Positions 43,457 to 51,908 of a stretch of DNA of 64,000 bases are shown here, piece by piece. This DNA comes from Flavobacteriaceae bacterium GSB9 (GTDB taxonomy: Bacteria; Bacteroidota; Bacteroidia; Flavobacteriales; Flavobacteriaceae). A program made the position numbers and the translations under genes. The notes under the pieces were generated by a model. The model ran no database searches. It had not been told where the DNA came from and saw only the letters and a program-made list of their open reading frames with translations. The stretch spans positions 2,728,001 to 2,792,000 of the forward strand of contig CP062007.1 in NCBI GenBank assembly GCA_022749295.1, written 5' to 3'. Numbering within the stretch: position 1 is the first letter of the stretch; the number at the start of each line of letters is the position of its first letter.

Positions 43457-43489
43457 AAAAAACCCTCACATCTCTAGTAAGGGTTTTTT
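43457..43489. terminator. Bidirectional-looking terminator upstream of the Vsr gene
   Basis: AAAAACCCT and AGGGTTTTT arms around a 14-base loop, flanked by A/T runs. On the minus strand it follows ahcY and precedes the nuclease gene. Confidence 0.75.
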
Positions 43490-43501
43490 AGATTGTTGAG
43501 A

Positions 43502-43549
43502 TGCTGAATTAACACTTCGACTCCGCTCATTGTGATAATTAATTCAGCA
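43502..43549. repeat. Dispersed-type inverted repeat downstream of ahcY
   Basis: Perfect 11-base arms TGCTGAATTAA and TTAATTCAGCA around CACTTCGACTCCGCTCATTG-containing loop. The loop word and arms resemble palindromic intergenic repeats dispersed in Bacteroidota genomes. Confidence 0.55.
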
Positions 43550-43563
43550 CGACAAATATTTAT

Positions 43564-44880
43564 TTAGTATCTATAATACTCAGGTTTGTAAGGTCCTTCA
43601 ACTTTAACACCAATATACTCAGCTTGGTCTTGCTTTAATTCGGTCAATTCAACACCAATTTTTTCTAAGTGTAGTTTAGCTACTTTTTCATCAAGATGTT
43701 TTGGCAGCATGTACACTTTGTTTTCATATTTATCACTATGGTTCCAGAGTTCAATTTGAGCCAAAGTTTGATTGGTAAACGAGTTGCTCATCACAAAACT
43801 TGGGTGGCCCGTAGCGCAGCCTAAATTCACCAAACGACCTTGCGCTAAAATAATAACATCTTTGCCGTTAATAGTGTATTTATCAACTTGCGGTTTGATA
43901 ACGTTTTTGGTGTTTCCGTAGTTTTTGTTCAACCACGCCATATCAATTTCATTGTCGAAATGCCCAATATTACAAACTATGGTTTTGTCTTTCATGGCTT
44001 CAAAATGCTCGCCACGAACAATGTCTTTATTTCCTGTTGTGGTAATCACGATATCGGCCTTACCAATTACGGTTTCCAGTTTTTTAACTTCGTATCCGTC
44101 CATTGCGGCTTGTAAAGCACAAATTGGGTCAATCTCGGTAACGGTTACGATACTCCCAGCACCTTTAAATGAAGCAGCAGTGCCTTTACCTACATCGCCA
44201 TAACCACATACTACTACGCGTTTACCAGCCAACATCACATCGGTAGCGCGACGTATAGCATCTACGGCACTCTCACGACAACCATATTTATTATCGAATT
44301 TCGATTTTGTGACCGAATCGTTTACGTTAATAGCTGGCATTGGCAAGGTTCCTTTTTGCATGCGCTCGTATAAACGATGAACACCAGTTGTAGTTTCTTC
44401 ACTCAAACCTTTAATACCAGAAACCAATTCTGGATATTTATCTAACACCATGTTCGTAAGGTCACCACCATCATCCAAAATCATATTTAATGGTTTTCTG
44501 TCTTCGCCAAAGAAAAGTGTTTGCTCAATACACCAATCAAATTCTTCTTCGGTCATGTCTTTCCAGGCATAAACGGCAGTTCCTGCAGCAGCAATGGCAG
44601 CAGCAGCTTGGTCTTGCGTAGAGAAAATATTGCAAGAGCTCCATGTCACTTCCGCTCCTAAAGCTTGTAAAGTTTCAATTAATACAGCAGTTTGTATAGT
44701 CATGTGCAAGCACCCAGCAATACGAGCCCCTTTTAAAGGTTGCTCGTTTTTGTACTCCTCGCGTAAGCTCATTAAGCCAGGCATTTCGGCTTCGGCCAAT
44801 TCAATTTCTTTTCTTCCCCAATCTGCAAGCGAAATGTCTTTTACTTTATTGGCCACGTAAGGAATTGTTTTTGTACTCAT
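43564..44880 (-). CDS. ahcY: Adenosylhomocysteinase
   Basis: 438 residues from ATG 44880 (the frame opens at a TTG at 44910, but the family begins near [20 protein letters not shown]). Hydrolyses S-adenosylhomocysteine to adenosine and homocysteine, keeping the methyl cycle running. Motifs: [16 protein letters not shown], the [19 protein letters not shown] segment, [14 protein letters not shown]-binding [45 protein letters not shown] and C-terminal [13 protein letters not shown]. Normal length. Upstream leader of about 100 bases carries a small palindrome. Confidence 0.97.
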   Translation of the reverse strand: MSTKTIPYVANKVKDISLADWGRKEIELAEAEMPGLMSLREEYKNEQPLKGARIAGCLHMTIQTAVLIETLQALGAEVTWSSCNIFSTQDQAAAAIAAAGTAVYAWKDMTEEEFDWCIEQTLFFGEDRKPLNMILDDGGDLTNMVLDKYPELVSGIKGLSEETTTGVHRLYERMQKGTLPMPAINVNDSVTKSKFDNKYGCRESAVDAIRRATDVMLAGKRVVVCGYGDVGKGTAASFKGAGSIVTVTEIDPICALQAAMDGYEVKKLETVIGKADIVITTTGNKDIVRGEHFEAMKDKTIVCNIGHFDNEIDMAWLNKNYGNTKNVIKPQVDKYTINGKDVIILAQGRLVNLGCATGHPSFVMSNSFTNQTLAQIELWNHSDKYENKVYMLPKHLDEKVAKLHLEKIGVELTELKQDQAEYIGVKVEGPYKPEYYRY

Positions 44881-44981
44881 AGTAATTTTCTTTTGTTTTT
44901 TAAAATCCAAACTTCATTGCTAATAGCTTATAAAATACTTAAATTCGCTAACGGAAAAAGCTCGAGCTATATTAGGCGGTG

Positions 44982-44989
44982 CAAAGATA
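44982..44989 (-). promoter_or_regulatory. Probable ahcY promoter, -7 box
   Basis: Minus strand TATCTTTG followed by CACC, 101 bases upstream of the ahcY ATG, leaving a leader with an AGCTCGAGCT palindrome (44959-44968). No matching -33 TTG. Confidence 0.5.
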
Positions 44990-45012
44990 ATCAATAACTT
45001 TCAGAATACTAA

Positions 45013-45639
45013 ATGCCACTTTATAAAACCATTACGCCAAATTCACAAACTACTGTTAAAATTTGGAAGATTACAGAGTCTTTTGATGATTTGATGCAAT
45101 CGGTCAATTTAAAACCAGAAAGTTTGAAGCGTGTTTTAGGTATGAAAAGTGAAATGCACCAACGCGGTTTTTTAAGTGTACGGCGCCTATTGCAGGAGTT
45201 TGGTTATACAGATTCTGACTTGTTTTATAACGAGAACGGTAAGCCGCATTTAAAGGATGGCAAGCAAATATCTATAACCCATTCTTTTAATTTTTCGGCA
45301 GTGATTGTAAGTGATGCGATAGTTGGGATAGATGTTGAAAAGCAGCGTGATAAAATTCAAATAATTGCTCATAAATTTGTTGATTATGAAGCCCAGTATT
45401 TGGATAAAAACGCAAAGGGTTACGTTAAAAAATTAACCGTTATTTGGTGTGTTAAAGAATCACTTTACAAATTGTTTGCCACGCCCGGATTGAGTTTTAA
45501 ACAGCATTGTTTGGTGATTCCCATATCTGATCGAGAACATGAAACTGTAGCATGGATTGATTATGAAGATCAAAAATATCGATTCAACATACAATATTTA
45601 GAGTTTGAAGGTTTTACATGTGCCTTTGCCGTAGCCTAA
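45013..45639 (+). CDS. 4'-phosphopantetheinyl transferase, Sfp/AcpT superfamily
   Basis: 208 residues; transfers phosphopantetheine from CoA to carrier proteins. Motifs: SITHSFNFSAVIVSDAIVGI DVE-type core with the Mg-binding Asp, and WCVKESLYKLFATPG (the W-x-x-KE-x-x-x-K helix). Divergent from ahcY. Its stop codon overlaps the next start (TAATG), so it is coupled to the GGGP synthase gene. Confidence 0.9.
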   Translation: MPLYKTITPNSQTTVKIWKITESFDDLMQSVNLKPESLKRVLGMKSEMHQRGFLSVRRLLQEFGYTDSDLFYNENGKPHLKDGKQISITHSFNFSAVIVSDAIVGIDVEKQRDKIQIIAHKFVDYEAQYLDKNAKGYVKKLTVIWCVKESLYKLFATPGLSFKQHCLVIPISDREHETVAWIDYEDQKYRFNIQYLEFEGFTCAFAVA

Positions 45640-46364
45640 TGGAAAACATCTATAAAAATATTTGTGAAGCTTCCAAAAGCGGTAAAAAGCATTTGGCAGT
45701 ATTAATCGATCCCGATAAGTTCCCAACAGAAAAGGCATTGAATTTCATTCAAAAAGTAAACAGGTCTTTTGCAACACATATATTTGTTGGAGGCAGTACG
45801 GTTAGTGAACATGAAACCGATACTTTAGTTGCCGAAATAAAAAAACATACCACACTGCCGATTGTGCTATTTCCCGGTGATGTCACCCAAATTACCGAAA
45901 AGGCTGATGGACTCTTGTTCTTGAGTTTAATTTCTGGCAGAAATCCCGACTATTTAATTGGAAAACACGTTGAAGCGGTTGCCAAATTACATGACATGCC
46001 ACTTGAAATAATCCCCACAGGATATATTTTAATTGAAAATGGAAAAGAAACAACAGTACAGCGGGTTACAGAGACCCAGCCCATTTCGCGAAATCGTGTT
46101 CAGTATATTATAGATACAGCAAAAGCTGGAGCACTTTTGGGCATGAAACTTATTTATTTGGAAGCGGGCAGTGGGGCATTGCACCCAATTACCCCAGAAA
46201 TCATTAAGCGAGTAAAGAAAGAGTTAAAAATTCCTTTGATTGTAGGTGGTGGGATAAAAAAAAGAGAACAATTGAAAGCTGCTTTTAATTCGGGTGCAGA
46301 TATGGTGGTTGTTGGTACAGCTTTTGAGGAAGATGAAGGTTTTTTTGATGATTTAAATCAATAA
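45639..46364 (+). CDS. Geranylgeranylglyceryl/heptaprenylglyceryl phosphate synthase
   Basis: 241 residues from ATG 45639; the longer frame adds only seven residues from inside the previous gene. TIM-barrel prenyltransferase linking a polyprenyl diphosphate to glycerol-1-phosphate: HLAVLIDPDKFPTEKALNFI, THIFVGGSTVSEHETD, IVLFPGDVTQIT, LISGRNPDYLIGKHVEA, EIIPTGYILIENG, LIYLEAGSGAL, IVGGGIKKREQLKAAFNSGA. Archaeal lipid-type chemistry, but such homologues are established in Flavobacteriia. Coupled to the phosphopantetheinyl transferase. Confidence 0.92.
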   Translation: MENIYKNICEASKSGKKHLAVLIDPDKFPTEKALNFIQKVNRSFATHIFVGGSTVSEHETDTLVAEIKKHTTLPIVLFPGDVTQITEKADGLLFLSLISGRNPDYLIGKHVEAVAKLHDMPLEIIPTGYILIENGKETTVQRVTETQPISRNRVQYIIDTAKAGALLGMKLIYLEAGSGALHPITPEIIKRVKKELKIPLIVGGGIKKREQLKAAFNSGADMVVVGTAFEEDEGFFDDLNQ

Positions 46365-46365
46365 A

Positions 46366-48246
46366 TTATTTGTTGTTTTTTGTTTTTACTAAGTAGATAT
46401 GAGGCTCTTTAGGTTTTTGCATACCATGCCCCAAATAAAATCCGGTATGGGCGGGTTGGTTGTACGCCACATTCTGCCAAGCAATGCTTAACCGGTACAC
46501 GGGATCGTGCATTAAGGTGAAAATTCTTTTATTGGTTGGGTATGGCGTTGAGAACATAACCAATTCTGTGTTCTCATCATTTCTCCAAATAATTTCTTCA
46601 CGCCAATCGCCCAGAATATCGGCTATTAAACAAGGATTGGACTTTGTCCAATTATTACTCCTTAATCGCATACCATCATAATTATAAGCACTGAGCAACA
46701 TACTTGTAGTTTGGGTGTTGGCATTCCATTTGGTAATTACAGTTTTATCAACAATTTCCCGAAGTAAATCACCATCCCACCAAGCAAACATGTTGAAGCT
46801 CGAACTTCTTCTTCCAGCAGTAGGATAAGTTTTTGATATAACCTCCCCTTTAACATTGTGTATTCCTGAACCGTTAATGGCCCAGCTTTCAGCGCCAAGA
46901 TGATTGGGGTCTATATCGGCGGTTACGCCACGACCAATGTCGCCTTTCCCCTTAACGCTCCATAAAATTTCTCCTAAACTAGGGTCTCTAAAATCTATTG
47001 CAGGAATTGTAGTGCCATTAGCGATTTCATGAGGCATAAAAAATTCGAGACCTTTGCGTGTGGGGTCAAAATCGCCTAGATGGCTAGCATCGCCATGACC
47101 CAAGCCTGTGGAGTAAAGCCCCGTTCCGTCATCATCTATGGCACAAGATCCAAATTGTATTTCATCTTTACCATCGCCATCTAAATCCCCCACACCAAGG
47201 TTGTGATTGCCTTGGCCGAAGTATGCCTCGTTACCTTTTTTGTCACTATCAAAAACCCATCGGTTAGAGAGCGTACCGTTTCTGTAATCGAAAGCAGCTA
47301 AGACAGTTCGGGTATAATAACCTCTAGAAAAAACCAAGCTAGGTCTTTCTCCGTCAAGATATGCCACACAAGCTAAGAAACGATCCACTCTGTTTCCATA
47401 GCTGTCTCCCCAATCTGAAACTTTTCCTCTTTTTGGAATATAGTTGGTTGTTGCTAGAAAGGCACCAGTTTTCCCTGAAAAGACACTTAAAAACTCTGGG
47501 CCTCTTAAAATATATCCTCTTTTGTTTCTGTAATCAGCGTTAGCATTACCAAGAATTGTTCCTGCGCCATCAGTTGTGCCATCGGCTGTTTTACAGGCAA
47601 TTTCAGCCTTGCCATCACCATCCAGGTCATAAACCATAAATTGCGTGTAATGGGCTCCTGAACGGATGTTTTTGCCTAAATCGATGTTCCATAGTACGGT
47701 GCCATCAAATTCAAGACCCTGCAAAATAGTACTGCCTGTATACCCACGATGTGCATTGTCGTGTGCGTTTGATGGTTGCCACTTTAATACCAATTCATAT
47801 TGCCCATCACCATCTAAATCCCCAATAGAAGCATCGTTGGCTCTATAAACATAGTTTTTTCCATCAGGACTCGTACCGCCTAATGGAGCGGAAATTGGAA
47901 TCTTTTTATAGATATTATTCCAGACTTTGACCGGTTTGCTTGTCTTTTGTTCTTTACCTTTTACAATAGCTGAAACACTATAAACACGATTTTGGGTGGT
48001 TTTGTCTACAAAATTACTGGCACCCGTAATGGGTTTGGTGTTCAATTTAACTTTTCCTCGATAGATGTTATAGGAAACATTCTTAAACTCAGGACCAAGT
48101 ATACGCCAACTTATTAGAACTTCATGAGGTGATGTTCTTACTGCTAAAACTCCGCGATCTAAACTTTCCATTTGTTTTTGAGCTAAGGCAAATAAGGAAA
48201 AGTTAAAGGCAATGAGTAATATTAGTTTTTTTGAAAATAAAGGCAT
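46366..48246 (-). CDS. Rhamnogalacturonan lyase, polysaccharide lyase family 11 (copy 1)
   Basis: 626 residues, signal peptide (KLILLIAFNFSLFALAQ). N-terminal FnIII-like region (QKQMESLDRGVLAVRTSPHE, VSYNIYRGKVKLN) then an eight-bladed propeller with repeated calcium-type loops: DASIGDLDGDGQYELVLKW, YDLDGDGKAEIACKTADG, GVGDLDGDGKDEIQFG, CLIADILGDWREEIIWR. Cleaves the rhamnose-galacturonate backbone of pectin. No T9SS sorting domain, unlike copy 2, so it may be periplasmic. Likely made by duplication with the next gene. Confidence 0.92.
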   Translation of the reverse strand: MPLFSKKLILLIAFNFSLFALAQKQMESLDRGVLAVRTSPHEVLISWRILGPEFKNVSYNIYRGKVKLNTKPITGASNFVDKTTQNRVYSVSAIVKGKEQKTSKPVKVWNNIYKKIPISAPLGGTSPDGKNYVYRANDASIGDLDGDGQYELVLKWQPSNAHDNAHRGYTGSTILQGLEFDGTVLWNIDLGKNIRSGAHYTQFMVYDLDGDGKAEIACKTADGTTDGAGTILGNANADYRNKRGYILRGPEFLSVFSGKTGAFLATTNYIPKRGKVSDWGDSYGNRVDRFLACVAYLDGERPSLVFSRGYYTRTVLAAFDYRNGTLSNRWVFDSDKKGNEAYFGQGNHNLGVGDLDGDGKDEIQFGSCAIDDDGTGLYSTGLGHGDASHLGDFDPTRKGLEFFMPHEIANGTTIPAIDFRDPSLGEILWSVKGKGDIGRGVTADIDPNHLGAESWAINGSGIHNVKGEVISKTYPTAGRRSSSFNMFAWWDGDLLREIVDKTVITKWNANTQTTSMLLSAYNYDGMRLRSNNWTKSNPCLIADILGDWREEIIWRNDENTELVMFSTPYPTNKRIFTLMHDPVYRLSIAWQNVAYNQPAHTGFYLGHGMQKPKEPHIYLVKTKNNK

Positions 48247-48434
48247 AGCTTTTTGTAACTCCTTAAGTAATTAAAAAATCAATTATAATATTAAGACAGT
48301 AAAATAGTTTCATGGTTTAAATTGAGCTAAATATAGACTGTTTACATCAAGAAATATATGTTGCAATATTTTAAGTTCTTAGGTAAATTAATTTCTCTTC
48401 TAATTGTGAAACTGTGTTGTTTCTAAGTTAATTT

Positions 48435-50627
48435 TTATTTTAAGAACACTTTGCCTGTTAGTGTTTTGTTATTTTTTTGAACCTTGATAAAGTACATGCC
48501 TGCAGAATAACCCTTTAAATCTATGCTTTTAATGTCATTGGTGGGTTTTTGAATTAATAACTCCCCAAGACTGTTATAAACTTCAATTGCTTCTATGTTG
48601 TTTTCATTGAAATATACCATCCCTGTTGTTGGATTTGGATATAATTTTATTTGAGAAGCATTGTTAGAAAGCTTGTCGTTTGTTGATAAAGTACCGTCAC
48701 CGGTTAGATAAATGTTTGGAGCAGACGGTGTTTGCATATTTGTGCCTAAAAAGAAACCTGTATGTGCGGGTTGGTTGTAGGCTACGTTTTGCCAAGCGAT
48801 ACTCGTTCTGTATACAGGGTCGTGCATTAATGTAAAAATGCGTTCTGTTGGTAGGTCTGTAGATGAAACGATTACAAGGTTCGTGTTGTCAGATGTTCTC
48901 CAAATAATTTCTTCTCTCCAGTCGCCAATAATATCGGCAATTAAGCATGGATTGGATTTAGATCCATTATTGCTTGCCAATGAAAGGTTGTCATAACTGT
49001 AAGCTGTTAGCACCCTATCTGTGCCACTGCCGTTCCATTTGGTTATAACAGTTCTGTCAACCAGTTCTCTTGATAGATCACCATCATACCAAGCTGCCAT
49101 ATTAAATGTTGATCCATTTCCTGCCGTTTGTGGATAAGTTGTAGAAATTACATTGCCGTTAACATCGTGTATGCCTGTGCCGTCGGAAGCCCAAGCTTCG
49201 GCCCCTGGATAGTTGGGGTCGATATCAGCTATAAGGCAGCGGCCAATATCAGCATTGCCACTTGGTTGGTTTACTTGCCAGAAAATTTGGCCAAGTTGAT
49301 TGCCCCTAAAATCTACTTTTGGCACTCTGTTGGTACGTAGTGCCCCAAAGTTGCCTAAAGGGACATGTGGACTGGAACCTGCAGTTTCATGACATGTGAA
49401 ATATTCTAAACCAGGTTTAGTAGGGTCAAAATCCCCTAGATGGCTAGCGTCTCCGTGTTTATACCCAGTTGAGCTGAAAGGCGCTCCATCGTCATCAACA
49501 GTTAAAGACCCGTATATGATTTCATCGTTTCCGTCGTCGTCAATATCACCAACGGTTACACTATGGTTTCCTTGCTGTTCATATTGACTGCCCTCAATAT
49601 CAGAGTCGAAAACCCACCTTTTGGTGAGTGTGCCATCGCGATAGTCGTATGCCGCTAAAACAGTTCTGGTATAATAGCCTCTGGCAAAAACTACACTAGG
49701 CCGTTGGCCGTCTAAATAGGCCACGCATGCCAAAAAACGATCTACTCGGTTTCCGTGATCATCACCCCAACTGGAAACATTTCCTCTTGGTGGGTCGTAA
49801 GGCTCATCTTTTATAATAAAAGCTCCCGTTTCACCTGAAAAAATGCTTAAATATTCTGGTCCAGCTAAAACGCGTCCTGAGGTGTTGCGATAATCGGCAT
49901 TGGCATTTCCTAAAACTTCACCAGTGCCATCTGTTGTGCCATCGGCTGTTTTACAGGCTATTTCTGCTTTCCCGTCGCCATCTAAATCATACACCATAAA
50001 TTGTGTGTAGTGGGCACCAGAACGTATGTTTTTACCTAAATCAATGGTCCATAAAACGGTTCCATCCATTTCTAAACCTTGTAGGATAGTGTTACCTGTA
50101 TAACCACTTTGCGCATTGTCTTTTGCATTGGTAGGGTACCATTTTAATACAATTTCATAATCGCCGTCGCCGTCTAAATCACCTACAGAAGCATCGTTGG
50201 CTTCATAGGTATAAGTCACATTATCTGGGGTTGTTCCGCCTGAAGGGGCAGTAATAGGTATGGTTTTGTAAATGTCGTCCCATGGGTCTACAGCTTGAGA
50301 GCGTTCTTGCTCTTCACCATTAATCACTGCTGCTACGCTGTAAGCACCAGGAAAAAAAGCTTGGCTATCAATAAAATTGCTAGCTCCAGTGATTGGGGTT
50401 GGGTTTAATTTTGTGCCGCCTCGGTAAACGTTATATGAGGCGTTTTCAAACTCAGTACCGAAAATTCTCCAACTTATTGAAACGTTTGAAGGCCCAGTTC
50501 TTAAGGCCAAAACCCCTCGGTTTAAGCTTTCCATTTGTTTTTGTGCAAATGAGCAGAAAGTATTAAATATTAAGCAAAAAATGAGAATTTTTGAAGCTGT
50601 GGTTTGAGAGAGATAGTTTTTTTTCAT
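48435..50627 (-). CDS. Rhamnogalacturonan lyase, polysaccharide lyase family 11, T9SS-exported (copy 2)
   Basis: 730 residues, signal peptide near residues 10-28 (ASKILIFCLIFNTFCSFAQ). Same PL11 architecture as copy 1 (QKQMESLNRGVLALRTGPSN; DASVGDLDGDGDYEIVLKWY; YDLDGDGKAEIACKTADGTT; SVTVGDIDDDGNDEIIYGS; CLIADIIGDWREEIIWR). The extra C-terminal 85 residues (IKLYPNPTTGMVYFNENNIE, GYSAGMYFIKVQ) are a T9SS type A sorting domain, so this enzyme works outside the cell. No SusC/SusD pair is in view. Confidence 0.93.
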   Translation of the reverse strand: MKKNYLSQTTASKILIFCLIFNTFCSFAQKQMESLNRGVLALRTGPSNVSISWRIFGTEFENASYNVYRGGTKLNPTPITGASNFIDSQAFFPGAYSVAAVINGEEQERSQAVDPWDDIYKTIPITAPSGGTTPDNVTYTYEANDASVGDLDGDGDYEIVLKWYPTNAKDNAQSGYTGNTILQGLEMDGTVLWTIDLGKNIRSGAHYTQFMVYDLDGDGKAEIACKTADGTTDGTGEVLGNANADYRNTSGRVLAGPEYLSIFSGETGAFIIKDEPYDPPRGNVSSWGDDHGNRVDRFLACVAYLDGQRPSVVFARGYYTRTVLAAYDYRDGTLTKRWVFDSDIEGSQYEQQGNHSVTVGDIDDDGNDEIIYGSLTVDDDGAPFSSTGYKHGDASHLGDFDPTKPGLEYFTCHETAGSSPHVPLGNFGALRTNRVPKVDFRGNQLGQIFWQVNQPSGNADIGRCLIADIDPNYPGAEAWASDGTGIHDVNGNVISTTYPQTAGNGSTFNMAAWYDGDLSRELVDRTVITKWNGSGTDRVLTAYSYDNLSLASNNGSKSNPCLIADIIGDWREEIIWRTSDNTNLVIVSSTDLPTERIFTLMHDPVYRTSIAWQNVAYNQPAHTGFFLGTNMQTPSAPNIYLTGDGTLSTNDKLSNNASQIKLYPNPTTGMVYFNENNIEAIEVYNSLGELLIQKPTNDIKSIDLKGYSAGMYFIKVQKNNKTLTGKVFLK

Positions 50628-50702
50628 TTTCTTTTTTTAAAAAGTAAAAATAATTATAAATCAAAATAATACCATCCTGTTCTTCCATGGCTAATAAAAT
50701 GT

Positions 50703-50710
50703 TAGTTTTG
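50703..50710 (+). promoter_or_regulatory. Probable pnuC promoter, -7 box
   Basis: TAGTTTTG fits TAnnTTTG. The upstream GTG at 50712 directly follows this box, so the ATG at 50748 is the better start. Confidence 0.5.
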
Positions 50711-50747
50711 TGTGCCAAATTTTGCCATTAAACCGATTATAAAAGTT

Positions 50748-51380
50748 ATGGGTTCTATTTTCGATTGGATTTTTTCACAGTACCAAGGTGTGCCAACACA
50801 TATTGTTTTTTTAGAGTCAATAGGAGTACTTTTTGGCTTTTTAAGTGTTTGGTTCTCTAAAGAAGAAAATATATTGGTCTATCCAACCGGTATCATCAGT
50901 ACCGCGATTTTTGTATATATTTTGTGGGTTTACGGTCTTTTGGGTGATATGTTGATTAATGCTTATTATTTTGTTATGAGTATTTACGGATGGTATGTAT
51001 GGACCCGTAAAATAGATGAAACCCATCTAACTCCAATCGCCAGGACCTCATTAACTGAAAAAAAAGTTTTGGTCGTTATATTTCTGACCACACTTCTTTT
51101 TGTGTTTTCAGTTTATCAATGGTTTGATAAATGGACAGGTTGGGTTGCCTATATAGACACATTTACAACAGGATTGTTTTTTCTTGGTATGTGGCTTATG
51201 GCTAAAAAGAAGCTTGAAAATTGGATATTTTGGATTATTGGAGACATTATTTCTGTGCCTTTGTACTTCTATAAAGGTTTAGTTTTTACATCTATTCAGT
51301 ATCTATTATTTACCATTATTGCAATTTATGGATATAAGGCATGGAAGAAAACTTTAAACAACAACCTGCAAACTGCATAA
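50748..51380 (+). CDS. pnuC: PnuC-family vitamin transporter
   Basis: 210 residues from ATG 50748. Six to seven membrane helices (VFLESIGVLFGFLSVWFS, LVYPTGIISTAIFVYILWVY, LINAYYFVMSIYGWYVWTRK, VLVVIFLTTLLFVFSVYQWF, YIDTFTTGLFFLGMWLMAKK, ENWIFWIIGDIISVPLYFYK, SIQYLLFTIIAIYGYKAW) with the family WxxW as WYVW. PnuC proteins import nicotinamide riboside by facilitated diffusion trapped by phosphorylation; PnuT homologues in Bacteroidota take thiamine. Overlaps the kinase gene by 40 bases. Confidence 0.9.
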   Translation: MGSIFDWIFSQYQGVPTHIVFLESIGVLFGFLSVWFSKEENILVYPTGIISTAIFVYILWVYGLLGDMLINAYYFVMSIYGWYVWTRKIDETHLTPIARTSLTEKKVLVVIFLTTLLFVFSVYQWFDKWTGWVAYIDTFTTGLFFLGMWLMAKKKLENWIFWIIGDIISVPLYFYKGLVFTSIQYLLFTIIAIYGYKAWKKTLNNNLQTA

Positions 51381-51904
51381 AAGTAGTTTTGTTCGGGCCT
51401 GAATCAACTGGAAAAACCACGATATCAAGGCAATTAGCCAAACACTATAATTCGGTTTGGGTGCCAGAATATGCTCGAGAATACCTTCAAAATAAATGGG
51501 ATAATAAAAGAGAAACCTGTCAACTTCAGGATTTGTTGCCCATTGCGCAAGGACAAATAAAACTTGAAAATGAATTGGCTAATGCCACTAATAGTGTTTT
51601 AATTTGTGATACCGATTTGTTGGAAACCAAAGTTTACTCCGAGGTGTTCTATTCTGGTATATGTCATCCTATTTTAAAAAAGTATGCGTTGCTAAATACT
51701 TACAATATGTATTTTTTAACCTATATTGACACCCCTTGGGAGGCAGATGATATTCGCGACAGACCATTGCAGCGCGATAAAATGTTTGAGGCTTTTCAAA
51801 ACGAATTAATAAAAGCTAAAAGGCCGTATGTGCTTTTAAAAGGAAACAAAGAGGAGCGTTTTAATACAGCGGTGAAATATATAGATCAATTATTAAAAAA
51901 GTAA
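51341..51904 (+). CDS. NadR-like P-loop kinase (ribosylnicotinamide kinase domain)
   Basis: 187 residues. Walker A LFGPESTGKTTISRQLAKHY and WVPEYAREYLQNKWD are typical of the NadR kinase domain, which phosphorylates nicotinamide riboside and thereby traps it after PnuC import. Later motifs: SVLICDTDLLETKVYSEVFY, YFLTYIDTPWEADDIRDRPL. The adenylyltransferase part of full NadR is absent. Overlap with pnuC indicates coupling. In this setting the substrate could instead be thiamine; undecided. Confidence 0.88.
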   Translation: MEENFKQQPANCIKVVLFGPESTGKTTISRQLAKHYNSVWVPEYAREYLQNKWDNKRETCQLQDLLPIAQGQIKLENELANATNSVLICDTDLLETKVYSEVFYSGICHPILKKYALLNTYNMYFLTYIDTPWEADDIRDRPLQRDKMFEAFQNELIKAKRPYVLLKGNKEERFNTAVKYIDQLLKK

Positions 51905-51908
51905 AAAA

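Noticed and set aside
44959-44968. AGCTCGAGCT palindrome in the ahcY leader as part of a SAH or SAM riboswitch
   Set aside because: The rest of the leader lacks the conserved blocks of any SAM or SAH riboswitch I know; kept only as a small hairpin.
50640-50747. Riboswitch upstream of pnuC
   Set aside because: No THI-box core and no recognisable NAD-type aptamer; only a promoter-like box is visible.
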